Assembly (NCBI GenBank): GCA_963803335.1
Contig: CAWDME010000006.1
Location: 1 to 64,000 of the forward strand
Direction of reading: 5' to 3'
Source of the DNA: DASSUW01 sp963803335
Lineage (GTDB): Bacteria; Actinomycetota; Thermoleophilia; Solirubrobacterales; Solirubrobacteraceae
DNA: 64,000 nucleotides
Part shown: one piece after another, positions 35,541 to 43,669 of the stretch
Position numbering within the stretch: the stretch's first letter is position 1
Layout of the letters: the number at the start of each line of letters is the position of its first letter
The notes under the pieces: generated by a model
What the model saw: the letters and a program-made list of their open reading frames with translations, nothing else
What the model was told of the DNA's origin: nothing
The model's database searches: none
Translations under genes and position numbers: made by a program

Positions 35541-36839
35541 ATGAGCGTGCACTACGAAGCCAGCCGCGACCGTTACGTCGTGCGCTGGCGCGAGGACGGC
35601 CTGCAGAAGAGCCGCCAGTTCGACAGTCGCGAGGATGCCGAGGAGTTCGACGACGCGCGGCGGCGCGGCGAGGCGCTGCCGGAGCTCCGGCCGGCACGCG
35701 GCGGCGTCAAGGTGCGCGGCGACGGCATCTACGCGTACGAGACCAAGGCGGGAACGCGCTACCGGTTCGTGTTCTGGCAGTCGGACGGCTCGCAGTCGAA
35801 CCGCCGCGGCTTCACCAGTCGCCGGGCGGCAGCGAGGGCTCGACGCCGACTCATCGAGTCGATCGAGCGGGGCGAGGTCAAGGTCGCGCGTGAAACGTTC
35901 GGGACGTTCTGGACCCGGTTCCTGGACGAGCGGCGCGCCTATCTGACGAAGGGGTCGACCGCCGACCTGGAATCGCACGGGCGAAAGCGGCTGCTCCCAG
36001 CCTTCGGCGGGACGCCGATCGCCCGAGTCGACGAGGCGGCGGTGCGGCGGTGGATGGCCGAGATGGTCAAGTCCGTCGAAGCCGGCGAGGTGTCGCCGAA
36101 GACGATCAACAACGCGCGGACGTGCCTGTCCGTCGCTCTCAATGAGGCGTGCCGCCGCGGGCTCGTGCCCCGGAATCCGTGCGCGCACGTCCCCGCTCTG
36201 CCGGTCGAGCGGACGGAGCTCGACTACCTCCGGCTCGACGAGATCCCGCAGTACCTCGAAGCCTGCGCGCCGTACTACATCCTGCTGGCCCGTTTCCTGA
36301 TCGGCACCGGCGCGCGGATCTCCGAGGCGCTGGGTCTGCGATTCGACGACGTCGAGCTTGAGCAGTGCGTCGTGAGGATCCATCGACAGCGCGATCGCGA
36401 CGGTGACGCGCTCAAGCCGACCAAGGGCAAGCGGTTCCGAGCCGTCCAGATCGGACCCGCGCTCGCGGCAGCACTACGCGACGAGCGCGACCGCCGAGAC
36501 GCCGCGGGTTACGACTGGCTGTTCCTGTGCCCCATCCCGGTCCGTGGCCAGTACTCAGGACGGGTGGTCGCGGGACCGCCGAGCCGGAAGACCGTGCACG
36601 ACTGGCACGAGGCGGCGCTCGTCGACGCCGGCCTGCGCGACATGCCGCTGCACGCGCTCCGACACACTGCCGCGGCGGCGTGGCTGGCGACCGGCCACCC
36701 GCTGATCTTCGTGCAGCGCCAGCTCGGCCACCGCTCGATCACGACAACCGAGGAGCACTATGGCCACCTCGAGCTGTCGTTCATGCGAGAGGCCGTCGCC
36801 GAGACCGAAGCGCGTATCGCCGCAGGTCCGAGTGGCTGA
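35541..36839 (+). CDS. int: tyrosine-type site-specific integrase
   Basis: A 432-residue phage/ICE integrase; ATG 35541 follows GGAGGA. The N-terminal arm-binding segment (YVVRWREDGLQKSRQFDSRE) and core-binding SAM-like domain (FGTFWTRFLDERRAYLTKGS) precede the catalytic domain. Catalytic residues are Arg in GTGARISEALGLR, the HALRH box, His in LGHRSITTT and nucleophile Tyr in EEHYGHLE. It starts about 150 bp after tRNA-Leu and points away from it, the normal arrangement for an element inserted at a tRNA 3' end. The matching distal att site was not found. Confidence 0.95.
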   Translation: MSVHYEASRDRYVVRWREDGLQKSRQFDSREDAEEFDDARRRGEALPELRPARGGVKVRGDGIYAYETKAGTRYRFVFWQSDGSQSNRRGFTSRRAAARARRRLIESIERGEVKVARETFGTFWTRFLDERRAYLTKGSTADLESHGRKRLLPAFGGTPIARVDEAAVRRWMAEMVKSVEAGEVSPKTINNARTCLSVALNEACRRGLVPRNPCAHVPALPVERTELDYLRLDEIPQYLEACAPYYILLARFLIGTGARISEALGLRFDDVELEQCVVRIHRQRDRDGDALKPTKGKRFRAVQIGPALAAALRDERDRRDAAGYDWLFLCPIPVRGQYSGRVVAGPPSRKTVHDWHEAALVDAGLRDMPLHALRHTAAAAWLATGHPLIFVQRQLGHRSITTTEEHYGHLELSFMREAVAETEARIAAGPSG

Positions 36840-36845
36840 CCCGAC

Positions 36846-37163
36846 TCAAGCGTCAGCCGCCGACAGTAACCCAAGCTGTTCGCCGGCGGCCGACGGACAG
36901 CGCCGCTGCTGGCGTGATCGCCGCGGCTGCGGCCCGTGTTCGGCGGGCCTCGCTGCGACCGCTGGCACGAGACGGCTCGCGTCGAGCCAGGCCTCGACCT
37001 CGTCCGGGCGGAACCGAACCGGCCCGCCATCGCCGCCGAGTCGAACGCACGGGATACGTCCGGACTTCGCAGCGTCGTAGAGCCACGACCGCGAGACGCC
37101 GAGCATCTTCACGACGTCACACGGCCTCAACAGCGTGACGTCTGTCCGGTACCTCTCGTCCAT
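36846..37163 (-). CDS. excisionase-like helix-turn-helix protein
   Basis: From ATG 37163 (MDERYRTDVTLLRPCDVVKM) the 105-residue product has a MerR/excisionase-type winged HTH: VVKMLGVSRSWLYDAAKSGR, then IPCVRLGGDGGPVRFRPDEV and EAWLDASR. The C-terminal 40 residues are low-complexity. Such proteins pair with tyrosine integrases as directionality factors. It is convergent with int, its stop 6 bp from the int stop. Confidence 0.8.
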   Translation of the reverse strand: MDERYRTDVTLLRPCDVVKMLGVSRSWLYDAAKSGRIPCVRLGGDGGPVRFRPDEVEAWLDASRLVPAVAARPAEHGPQPRRSRQQRRCPSAAGEQLGLLSAADA

Positions 37164-37209
37164 GGCTTCCAAGCCGCCCAGTGCGGCCCTTGGTCCAAGC
37201 GATCTCAGC

Positions 37210-37533
37210 TCATGCGCCAGGCGGGAGGCGCCGGATGTACGACTCGAGCGCTTGCGCTTGGTCCGTGATGACGCGAAGAGCCTGGAGTGCTTCGACCGTG
37301 GGCTCGCGTCGACGGCCAGCGCGGGCAACCTCCGCGCGCACGAGGTCACCGAGCCGGATGCTTGCCGGAGTCGGTCCACAGAGTGCGCGGAACTCGGCCC
37401 AGGTTTCGTCGTCGACCGCTACGCGTGCGACGCGAGCGCCGGGAGCCGTCCACGCCGCCGTCCCCGACGGCCGAGGGGCGCCGTCAGTCGATGGTCGCGG
37501 CTTCGCCGGGCGACGCTTGCGGCGGCGTGCCAT
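37210..37533 (-). CDS. small element-encoded hypothetical protein
   Basis: A 107-residue protein with a very basic, proline-rich N-terminus (MARRRKRRPAKPRPSTDGAP) and a helical C-terminal part (RVAVDDETWAEFRALCGPTP, ASIRLGDLVRAEVARAGRRR). The DDETWAEFRALCG segment recalls ribbon-helix-helix-type small DNA-binding proteins found beside integrases in actinobacterial elements. It is 46 bp upstream of the excisionase-like gene on the same strand. Function is not assigned. Confidence 0.65.
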   Translation of the reverse strand: MARRRKRRPAKPRPSTDGAPRPSGTAAWTAPGARVARVAVDDETWAEFRALCGPTPASIRLGDLVRAEVARAGRRREPTVEALQALRVITDQAQALESYIRRLPPGA

Positions 37534-37675
37534 ACATGTAGCGTGCCTGTAAACGCAGCCTGATGCAAGTGCGTGCCCGATGGTCCGCGGTACACCTCAG
37601 GTCTTGAGCCGCTGGCTAGGTAAAGGGGAAACGCCCGCAGTGCTGTCAGCGGGTAGCGCTAGCGTCGGCCCGACC

Positions 37676-38257
37676 ATGCACGACATGCTGTTCATGAGTG
37701 GTGATCTAAGAGCGACGCTCGAACATCACGGCCAGGGTTTACGCGGAGAGGTCGGTGCCACGCCCGAGGAGCATGTGCTGCAGGCCGACGATAAGGAGTG
37801 GGCGCCTGCGCTCGCGGAGCGCTACAGCGTTACGACGCCGGAACTGCAGCCAGGCCAGGCATGGATGGACACGCCCAACGACATCAAGGTTGACGTCTCC
37901 TGGGACACCATCCGGCGGGCCGTCATCGATCCCAGCGAGCCGGCGTACGTACCCGGGTACCGCACCGTCGCCCACATCCCATTCTCGGGTGACAAGAGCG
38001 TGTTCTCGCTCAAGCCGAGAAGCTTCAACTTCAACCCGCCGCGAGCCGATGTCGCCAACGGCGAACTGCGGCTGGTCATCGAGTACCCGAGCGATGCGCC
38101 AGTGAACATCAAGGCCCAGACGGACGAACTCGTGAATCAGATCAACACCTGGCTCGGATACGCCCGCAACGACATCGAGCAGTACAACGCCGGGCTGCTG
38201 GGGGCGGCGCGCGCGGCCGTCGCCGACCGCCGGCAACGCTTGGCGAGGTCGGTGTAG
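37676..38257 (+). CDS. unknown protein, probably truncated at its 3' end by an IS remnant
   Basis: The start MHDMLFMSGDLRATLEHHGQ at 37676 gives 193 residues. A recognisable but unnamed pattern follows: AYVPGYRTVAHIPFSGDKSV, FSLKPRSFNFNPPRADVANG, ELRLVIEYPSDAP and NQINTWLGYARNDIEQYNAGLLGAA. This resembles, from memory, the N-terminal module of larger actinobacterial proteins that continue into a variable effector domain. The last few codons coincide with the end of an IS256-type transposase remnant on the other strand, so the original C-terminus was probably lost. The module's role is unknown. It lies inside the integrase element. Confidence 0.55.
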   Translation: MHDMLFMSGDLRATLEHHGQGLRGEVGATPEEHVLQADDKEWAPALAERYSVTTPELQPGQAWMDTPNDIKVDVSWDTIRRAVIDPSEPAYVPGYRTVAHIPFSGDKSVFSLKPRSFNFNPPRADVANGELRLVIEYPSDAPVNIKAQTDELVNQINTWLGYARNDIEQYNAGLLGAARAAVADRRQRLARSV

Positions 38258-39090
38258 CGCGAGCACCTTGCGAAACTGGCCTTGGGCTTCGAGCATGCCG
38301 GCGGCGGTCCAGCGCAGGCACATGTCGCCGTTCTGCCAGTGCTTGACGTTGCGGGCGACGCGCCGGACGGTGTCGAGCATCGACTCGCACGGGTTCGTCG
38401 AGCCGAGTGTGCGCTGGAGGCGGTCGCGCACGCCGAGGCGTGTGACGGTCAGGGTGTCTTCCATGCCCTCGCGCAGGGACGCGGCCGCGCCCGGGTGACT
38501 GCGGGCGAGCTCGTCGGCGAGCGCGCGCAGCTGGTCGAGCGCCCGGTCGTAATCGTCAAGGACCCAGGCGGCTCGGATCCGTCGGTGCACGAGCGGCTGG
38601 TCCAATCGGGCAGGAGTCCGAGCACATTGCGCTCCATGAACGCACGAGCGCTGCACCGTCGTGTGGACGCCGAACACCTCCGCACCCTTCCTGGGGTCCA
38701 TCGCGCCGTCAGCCAGCACGCGCTACACGACGTACAGGGCGCTCGACGAGGTCTCGTGAGCACGTCTCGCGCCGGTGCGTTCTCGGTCCAGCCGCCCCAC
38801 AGTCAGCGGTCCTTGCCGCCCTGGAGCATCGATCCTCGCCGACGACGCAGCAGCGGCTCTTCGAGCTCATCCCATCGAGTCATCAGCGCCTGCAAGCGGC
38901 TGGAATCGAGCGGAGTCGAACATATGCCGGCCATAGCTCGAGCAGGTGCTCGCGCGTGCGCGAGACGCACTCGCGCGACACCGCGGCCTTGCTCGTCGAG
39001 CGCGAGACTGTCGATCTCCTCGCCGTCCGGCTCACCGTCCTGGCGTAGCGGAGAGTCAAGTTCCCGGCGAGCATCCTCTCGAGCATCACA
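38236..39090 (-). pseudogene. IS256-type transposase remnant with several frameshifts
   Basis: Minus-strand pieces in different frames reconstruct an IS256/Mutator-type transposase. Near 39085 are MLERMLAGNLTLRYARTVSR and STSKAAVSRECVSRTREHLL. After an internal deletion come VLADGAMDPRKGAEVFGVHT and ERNVLGLLPD near 38640. The C-terminal AAWVLDDYDRALDQLRALAD, SLREGMEDTLTVTRL and STNPCESMLDTVRRVARNVK end with RYTDLAK near 38238. At least three frameshifts and a deletion make it dead. It interrupts or abuts the preceding unknown gene. Confidence 0.8.
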
Positions 39091-39528
39091 TCTCTGATCG
39101 GTCACCGCTTGGCGAAGTGCGCATATCCAAGCTTGCAGTGGTCATGTTCGGTCCGCGACCGCGGCGCTGACCGACCGCCCCCGATCATCGAAAAGGCCCG
39201 CGAAGCCCTGGCCGCACATGAGCGCTTCGTCCGGTCGAGCGACGCCGCCAACGAGACCGAACTGCGCGCCGTTATGAGCTGGCCGGGAGACGAGCGGCGC
39301 CAGGCTGACCTCAACGTCTTCTTCATCTCCGTACCCACGAAATAGCCCTGCGCGCCACGGGACGACCGGGCCACTACGTCCCGGCATGGCTGACCTCGTC
39401 GGTACCGACCCCGATGAGTTTGACGACGGTCCCCTCACACGGACGCCGCAAAGGGACTGAGACTTCGCCGGCGCCCGCGAACTCAGAGACTGGGTCCAGG
39501 GATTGAGGATCGACGCGACGTCCAGCGC
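39091..39528. other. non-coding or decayed stretch
   Basis: About 440 bp between the IS256 remnant and the small minus-strand gene. A plus-strand open frame (39109-39345) ends with ETELRAVMSWPGDERRQADL, which looks partly protein-like and might be the tail of a lost gene. It has no ribosome-binding site and no recognised domain, so it is not called. Confidence 0.4.
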
Positions 39529-39811
39529 TCAAAGCTCCATCACGGCGTCGAGGAAGTCGATCGCGAATGCATCTGGATCGACGTCTCGCGGCTGCCCCGT
39601 ACTCGGAGGGCCGATCGCTATAGAGCCGCGTCGACCACTCTCCATCGCCGAGCGGCCCCGACCATTGAGCGAAGATCACCGTCTCCGGCCACTTGCCACG
39701 AAGGCCGACGACGTCTATGCCTTTGCGTTCGTAGACGGGATCGTTCTGGCTCACCCACACGGTTGCGATAACCCGAGCTTCGTGAGCGAGTCGTTCGCTA
39801 GGGGACGGCAA
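39529..39811 (-). pseudogene. small SUKH-linked protein gene with a frameshift
   Basis: ATG 39811 opens MPSPSERLAHEARVIATVWV, then KGIDVVGLRGKWPETVIFAQ. Near 39605 the original frame turns arginine-rich, while a one-base shift restores STGQPRDVDPDAFAIDFLDA and ends VMEL at 39529. The repaired product would be about 93 residues. It starts three bases after the SUKH gene stop, so the two form an operon, probably of immunity proteins. No domain is recognised. Confidence 0.5.
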
Positions 39812-39814
39812 GTA

Positions 39815-40507
39815 TTAGACCAGTCGGCTGAGCTCACGATCCGCACGGATCAATTCGCTGCGGTAGTCCCAGGCGTGCTCAGCGGGCTCGTATCGGTACG
39901 CGCCCGCGTCGAATCCTTCGATCCACCACGTGACCATCTCGCCGAAGGACCGCGCACGCACCATGTGCCACTCCTGATCGTCACCCCACTTGATCGAGCG
40001 TATAGGCGTCGTCTGGTCGCCGTGAACGCCGCAATCGCACGCCACGACGCGCCCGTTGGCAGCGACAGTTATTGGGAACCAGTTGCGATCCCACCAGGAG
40101 TCCCGAGTCCAGCCTGAGGGAGCTCCCTCGCCGGCCAGCTGCTCCGCGAGTTCGCGCATCATCTCGCAGCGCTCGATCGCTTCCCCTAGCGGGAGATAGG
40201 CAAAGCCCGGCCCGGCACAGGCGCGCTCGCTCGCGAACTGCACTCGATCGGCCCGCACGCCGTCGTGCCACTCCCACCACCGACGCGCTTCCGCGGGTAG
40301 CCGAAGTCCGAGGCGACCGGTGGCGTGGTCGATCTCGGAGGCGGGAAGGCCTGGCGAGAGCACGTCGAGCAACCCGGGGCAATGTCGACGCCACCGGTCG
40401 CGCAACGAACCCAACAGCGACTCGTCCAGGGCCGGCGCGTCTGCGATGTCGAGCAGCGGTCGCCATGTGCTGATCGCGGCGCTTGGCCTACTGGGTGATC
40501 GCGACAC
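39815..40507 (-). CDS. SMI1/KNR4 (SUKH) family protein
   Basis: A 230-residue protein from GTG 40507. The SUKH pattern is visible: GLPASEIDHATGRLGLRLPA, EARRWWEWHDGVRA, a middle with GFAYLPLGEAIE, WFPITVAANGRVVACDCGVH, SIKWGDDQEWHMVRARSFGE and MVTWWIEGFDAGAYRYEP. SUKH proteins are common immunity proteins of contact-dependent and other polymorphic toxins in bacteria. No cognate toxin is adjacent. The GTG start region overlaps the divergent phosphoribosyltransferase start, so one of the two starts is wrong or the join is recent. Confidence 0.75.
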   Translation of the reverse strand: MSRSPSRPSAAISTWRPLLDIADAPALDESLLGSLRDRWRRHCPGLLDVLSPGLPASEIDHATGRLGLRLPAEARRWWEWHDGVRADRVQFASERACAGPGFAYLPLGEAIERCEMMRELAEQLAGEGAPSGWTRDSWWDRNWFPITVAANGRVVACDCGVHGDQTTPIRSIKWGDDQEWHMVRARSFGEMVTWWIEGFDAGAYRYEPAEHAWDYRSELIRADRELSRLV

Positions 40508-41082
40508 GCAGCGCGGCGTGGTGCGCCGGGCCGCAAGTCAAACCGGCGATCCGCAAGGCATCGGAGGTCTTCACCAGCTTCAAGATCGGCAACGCCAACC
40601 TCGCCTACCGATTGGCACTCGGAATCGCGGAACAGCTCGATCGCAAAGGGCTCGGAGGATTCGACGCCATCGTCCCAGTACCGCTCTCGCCCGAGAAGGC
40701 CGCAAACAGAGAGATCCACCGAACACGGCTCGTCGCGACCGAACTCACCTCCCTTATCGGCGCTCCACATCGCGACTGGCTAAGCCTCCACAGGCCGACC
40801 TCGAAGCGCATGCTGCGCACAGTCAACGGGCTCAACGCGCGCGAATTTGAGCGCCGATACAAATCGGCGCTCGGCATCGCCATCGACGCTCGCCGAGCGA
40901 AGCGCGTGCTGATCGTCGATGACGTCTGCACTGAAGGAAGCGCGTTGTGCTCCTGCGCAGAAGCACTCCAGGCCCAGAACCCGCGCATGGAGATCGCGCT
41001 CGCCACGGCCGGCCAGATGACGGTCAAAGCGGCCGTCCGCGACCCCGAGAGCCTGCTGCGTCAGCCGACGACCGCCGCATGA
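40483..41082 (+). CDS. ComF-like phosphoribosyltransferase
   Basis: A type I PRTase-fold protein of about 199 residues. The PRPP-binding motif is RVLIVDDVCTEGSALCSCAE near residues 145-164. The upstream part, FTSFKIGNANLAYRLALGIA then FDAIVPVPLSPEKAANREIH, is the ComF pattern including the PVPL flexible loop region. ComF-like proteins occur in natural competence and in several mobile or defence loci; the substrate is unknown. The N-terminal zinc-finger part of ComF is absent. The first residues (MAYWVIATRSAAWCAG, from TTG 40483 or GTG 40495) look unlike the family, so the 5' end may be a junction. Confidence 0.7.
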   Translation: MAYWVIATRSAAWCAGPQVKPAIRKASEVFTSFKIGNANLAYRLALGIAEQLDRKGLGGFDAIVPVPLSPEKAANREIHRTRLVATELTSLIGAPHRDWLSLHRPTSKRMLRTVNGLNAREFERRYKSALGIAIDARRAKRVLIVDDVCTEGSALCSCAEALQAQNPRMEIALATAGQMTVKAAVRDPESLLRQPTTAA

Positions 41083-41164
41083 CCGGAAACGATCGAACGA
41101 GGTGTCCCGGCCCGCGCCGCAGCCCTTTTCTGCCGACTGCCGTCCAGAATCCCGTCGTGACGTC

Positions 41165-41338
41165 ACCATCTGCCGTAGGTAAGGCACACCGCGATCGGCG
41201 GCCTCGGGGCCGACTCCGAGCGTCGTGACGGCCCGTCGCCGCTCCTGGGCAATGGCCGCTCGATGCTCGGCTGTGACGCGTGCTTCCGGCGCATAGCGAG
41301 CGTCTGTCGGATCTCGACCGAGGCGCTCGCAAGTCGTC
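41165..41338 (-). repeat. dispersed ~175-bp repeat, copy C (inverted)
   Basis: Reverse-strand copy. GACGACTTGCGAGCGCCTCGG with CAGACGCTCGCTATG at one end and GCGGTGTGCCTTACCTACGG at the other match copies A, B and D. The central 70 bases are the most divergent of the four. It lies just upstream of the LuxR-TPR gene. Confidence 0.8.
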
Positions 41339-41488
41339 CGCTGCGGGCGTCTGCCCCGGCTGCTTGAGACGCCCGCTTGTTACGCAAGGCAGCAGGCGCG
41401 GCAACTGATGCGACGGGAGACCCGCGCATTCCCGACGGCACACGGACGGCAGTCGGCGTTAGTCCCGGCGGCGATAATCGGCATCACG

Positions 41489-43123
41489 GTGGAGATCCGG
41501 ACCGAACTCGAGTCGGGGCGCGAGGCCTACTCCAGGGAGGCGTGGTCGGATGCCTACAGGTCCCTCTCACAGGCCGACCGGCAATCGCCGCTCGCTCCCG
41601 ACGACCTCGAGCCGCTGGCCGGCTGCGCCTACATGATCGGCCGAGAGGCCGAGTACCGCGACCTGCTCGGGCGAGCGCATCGCGCCTACCTCGCCGCGGG
41701 GGATGAGCTGGCCGCCCTCCGCTGCGCGTTCTGGATCGGTGTCACGCTCGCCAGCCATGGAGAGATCGGCCGAGCGGGTGGCTGGCTGCGCCGCGCCCAG
41801 CGGCTGCTCGATCGCCAGGGGCAGGACCGGGTCGAGCGCGGCTACCTCCTTTTGCCAGCCGTGTTCGAGCAGGAGGCGCGCGGCGATTGGGAGACGGCTG
41901 CCGCCACCGCGGGGGAGGCCGCCGCGATCGGAGAGCGCTTCGGCGACTCGGATCTGTTCGCCCTCGCCGCCCATACGCAGGGCGAGATCCTGATCCGGCT
42001 CGGGCGACTCGCCGAAGGCCTGGGGCTGTTGGATGAGGCCATGGTCGCGGTGACGGGGGGCGAGCTCTCGCCGATCGTCGCCGGGATCGTCTACTGCGGC
42101 GTGATCCTGGCCTGCCAGGACGCCCACGACATTTCTCGGTCGCGTGAGTGGACGGCGGCGCTGTCGAATTGGTGCGCCCGCCAGCCCGATCTCGTGGCCT
42201 TCACCGGTCGCTGTCTCGTGCACCGAGCCGAGATCATGCAGCTCGAGGGCGCCTTCTCCGACGCCCTGGAGGAGGCACGCCGGGCGGCCGAGCGCTGCCT
42301 GCAAGGGGAGAACCCGGCGGCGGCCGGCGACGCGTACTACCGGCAGGGCGAGATCCACCGCGTCCGCGGCGAGTTCGACGCCGCAGAAGAGGCATTCCAG
42401 CAGGCAAGCCGGCTCGGGCGAGAGCCGCAACCGGGCCTCGCCCTGCTGCGACTTGCCCAGGGGAAGACCGATGCGGCGGCGACCACGATGCGCAGGGTGG
42501 TGGGAGAGACCGCCGAACCCGGGAAGCGGGCGGGGCTCTTGCCCGCCTACATCGAGATCATGGTGGCGGTCGACGACGTCGACGCCGCACGCGGTGCCTG
42601 CCGCGAGCTTGGGTCGATCGCGGAGGGCCACGAGACGGGTGCGCTCGGGGCGCAGGCGGCGCAGGCATGGGGCGCCCTCGAGCTGGCCGCGGGCGACGCC
42701 GCGAGCGCGGTGTCTTCGCTTCGCCGCGCGGGCGAGGTCTGGCGGCAGCTCAAGGCGCCGTATGAGGCGGCGCGCGCGCGCAAGCTGACGGGCCTTGCCT
42801 GCCGGGTCCTGGGCGACGACGAAACGGCGGCCCTCGAGCTGGACGCGGCTCGCGCCGTCTACGTCGAGCTGAGGGCGGCATCCGACCTCGCTCGACTCCG
42901 CTCCCGCGGCGACGACGCCGCGGCGGATACCCATGGGCTCACCGGGCGCGAGATCGAGGTTCTGCGCCACCTCGCCGCCGGCCAGACGAACAAGGCGATC
43001 GCCACCAGGCTGGTGCTCAGCGAGCGCACCGTCGACCGGCACGTCAGCAACATCTTCGCCAAGCTCGGCGTCTCCTCACGGGCCGCGGCCACGGCCTATG
43101 CCTACGAGCACCAGCTGCTCTGA
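41489..43123 (+). CDS. LuxR-family regulator with TPR sensor region
   Basis: About 544 residues from GTG 41489 (VEIRTELESGREAYSREAWS); no Walker motifs, so it lacks the ATPase of the LAL type. Residues 5-470 are TPR-like helical repeats, for example AYRSLSQADRQSPLAPDDLE, HRAYLAAGDELAALRCAFWI and EEAFQQASRLGREPQPGLAL. The C-terminal 63 residues are a LuxR HTH (LTGREIEVLRHLAAGQTNKA then SERTVDRHVSNIFAKLGVSS). Such proteins often sit beside the operon they control. The cupin-to-SnoaL operon begins 123 bp downstream on the same strand. Confidence 0.88.
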   Translation: MEIRTELESGREAYSREAWSDAYRSLSQADRQSPLAPDDLEPLAGCAYMIGREAEYRDLLGRAHRAYLAAGDELAALRCAFWIGVTLASHGEIGRAGGWLRRAQRLLDRQGQDRVERGYLLLPAVFEQEARGDWETAAATAGEAAAIGERFGDSDLFALAAHTQGEILIRLGRLAEGLGLLDEAMVAVTGGELSPIVAGIVYCGVILACQDAHDISRSREWTAALSNWCARQPDLVAFTGRCLVHRAEIMQLEGAFSDALEEARRAAERCLQGENPAAAGDAYYRQGEIHRVRGEFDAAEEAFQQASRLGREPQPGLALLRLAQGKTDAAATTMRRVVGETAEPGKRAGLLPAYIEIMVAVDDVDAARGACRELGSIAEGHETGALGAQAAQAWGALELAAGDAASAVSSLRRAGEVWRQLKAPYEAARARKLTGLACRVLGDDETAALELDAARAVYVELRAASDLARLRSRGDDAAADTHGLTGREIEVLRHLAAGQTNKAIATRLVLSERTVDRHVSNIFAKLGVSSRAAATAYAYEHQLL

Positions 43124-43246
43124 GCGCGATGGGTGAAATCACCCATGCCGGCGCCCGGCGCAGGTTGGGTCCTTCAGCCGATGCGCACCCGCACCGACCG
43201 GGCCTACGGTGGCCTCGACCGGTAACCACGCAATGGGAGGACCCGG

Positions 43247-43669
43247 ATGCCGAGCGTATCGAGGGACACAGCACCGACCAAGGTCACGTGGGAGGGCGTC
43301 GACATCGGGCACGCGGACCTCGAGGGCGGCTACGCCGTCTGCTTCGAGACCCACACCGCGGACGCCGATCTCGCACCCCTGTTCCGCGGCCTGCCCGAGG
43401 ATCGCGCCCAGCTTCCCCGCTGGGGCTACGTGATCGAAGGCAGGATCGGATTTCGCTTCGCCGACTGCGAGGAGATCTACGAGGCGGGCGAGGCCTACTA
43501 CGTCGGCCCCGGCCACACCCCGGTCCACTACGCGGGCACCGAGATCGTCGAGTTCAGCCCCAGCGAGATCCTCAATGAGACGATTCCGGTGGTGTTGCGG
43601 AACCTCGACGCCGACGGGATCGCGGTCGAGATGCGCCAGGGCGCAGAAGCCGAGGTGGAGGCGGGATGA
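43247..43669 (+). CDS. cupin-domain protein
   Basis: A 140-residue single-domain cupin. RWGYVIEGRIGFRFADCEEI is cupin motif 1 and YYVGPGHTPVHYAGTEIVEF is motif 2, though the metal-binding histidines are only partly present. The acidic N-terminal strand-rich part (VTWEGVDIGHADLEGGYAVC) precedes the barrel. It could be a small-molecule binding protein or an isomerase/oxygenase-type enzyme. Its stop overlaps the next start (ATGA), first of a coupled series. Confidence 0.85.
   Translation: MPSVSRDTAPTKVTWEGVDIGHADLEGGYAVCFETHTADADLAPLFRGLPEDRAQLPRWGYVIEGRIGFRFADCEEIYEAGEAYYVGPGHTPVHYAGTEIVEFSPSEILNETIPVVLRNLDADGIAVEMRQGAEAEVEAG

Noticed and set aside
39109..39345. A 78-codon plus-strand frame after the IS256 remnant
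   Set aside because: Only its second half looks protein-like, there is no ribosome-binding site and no recognised domain; too weak to call.
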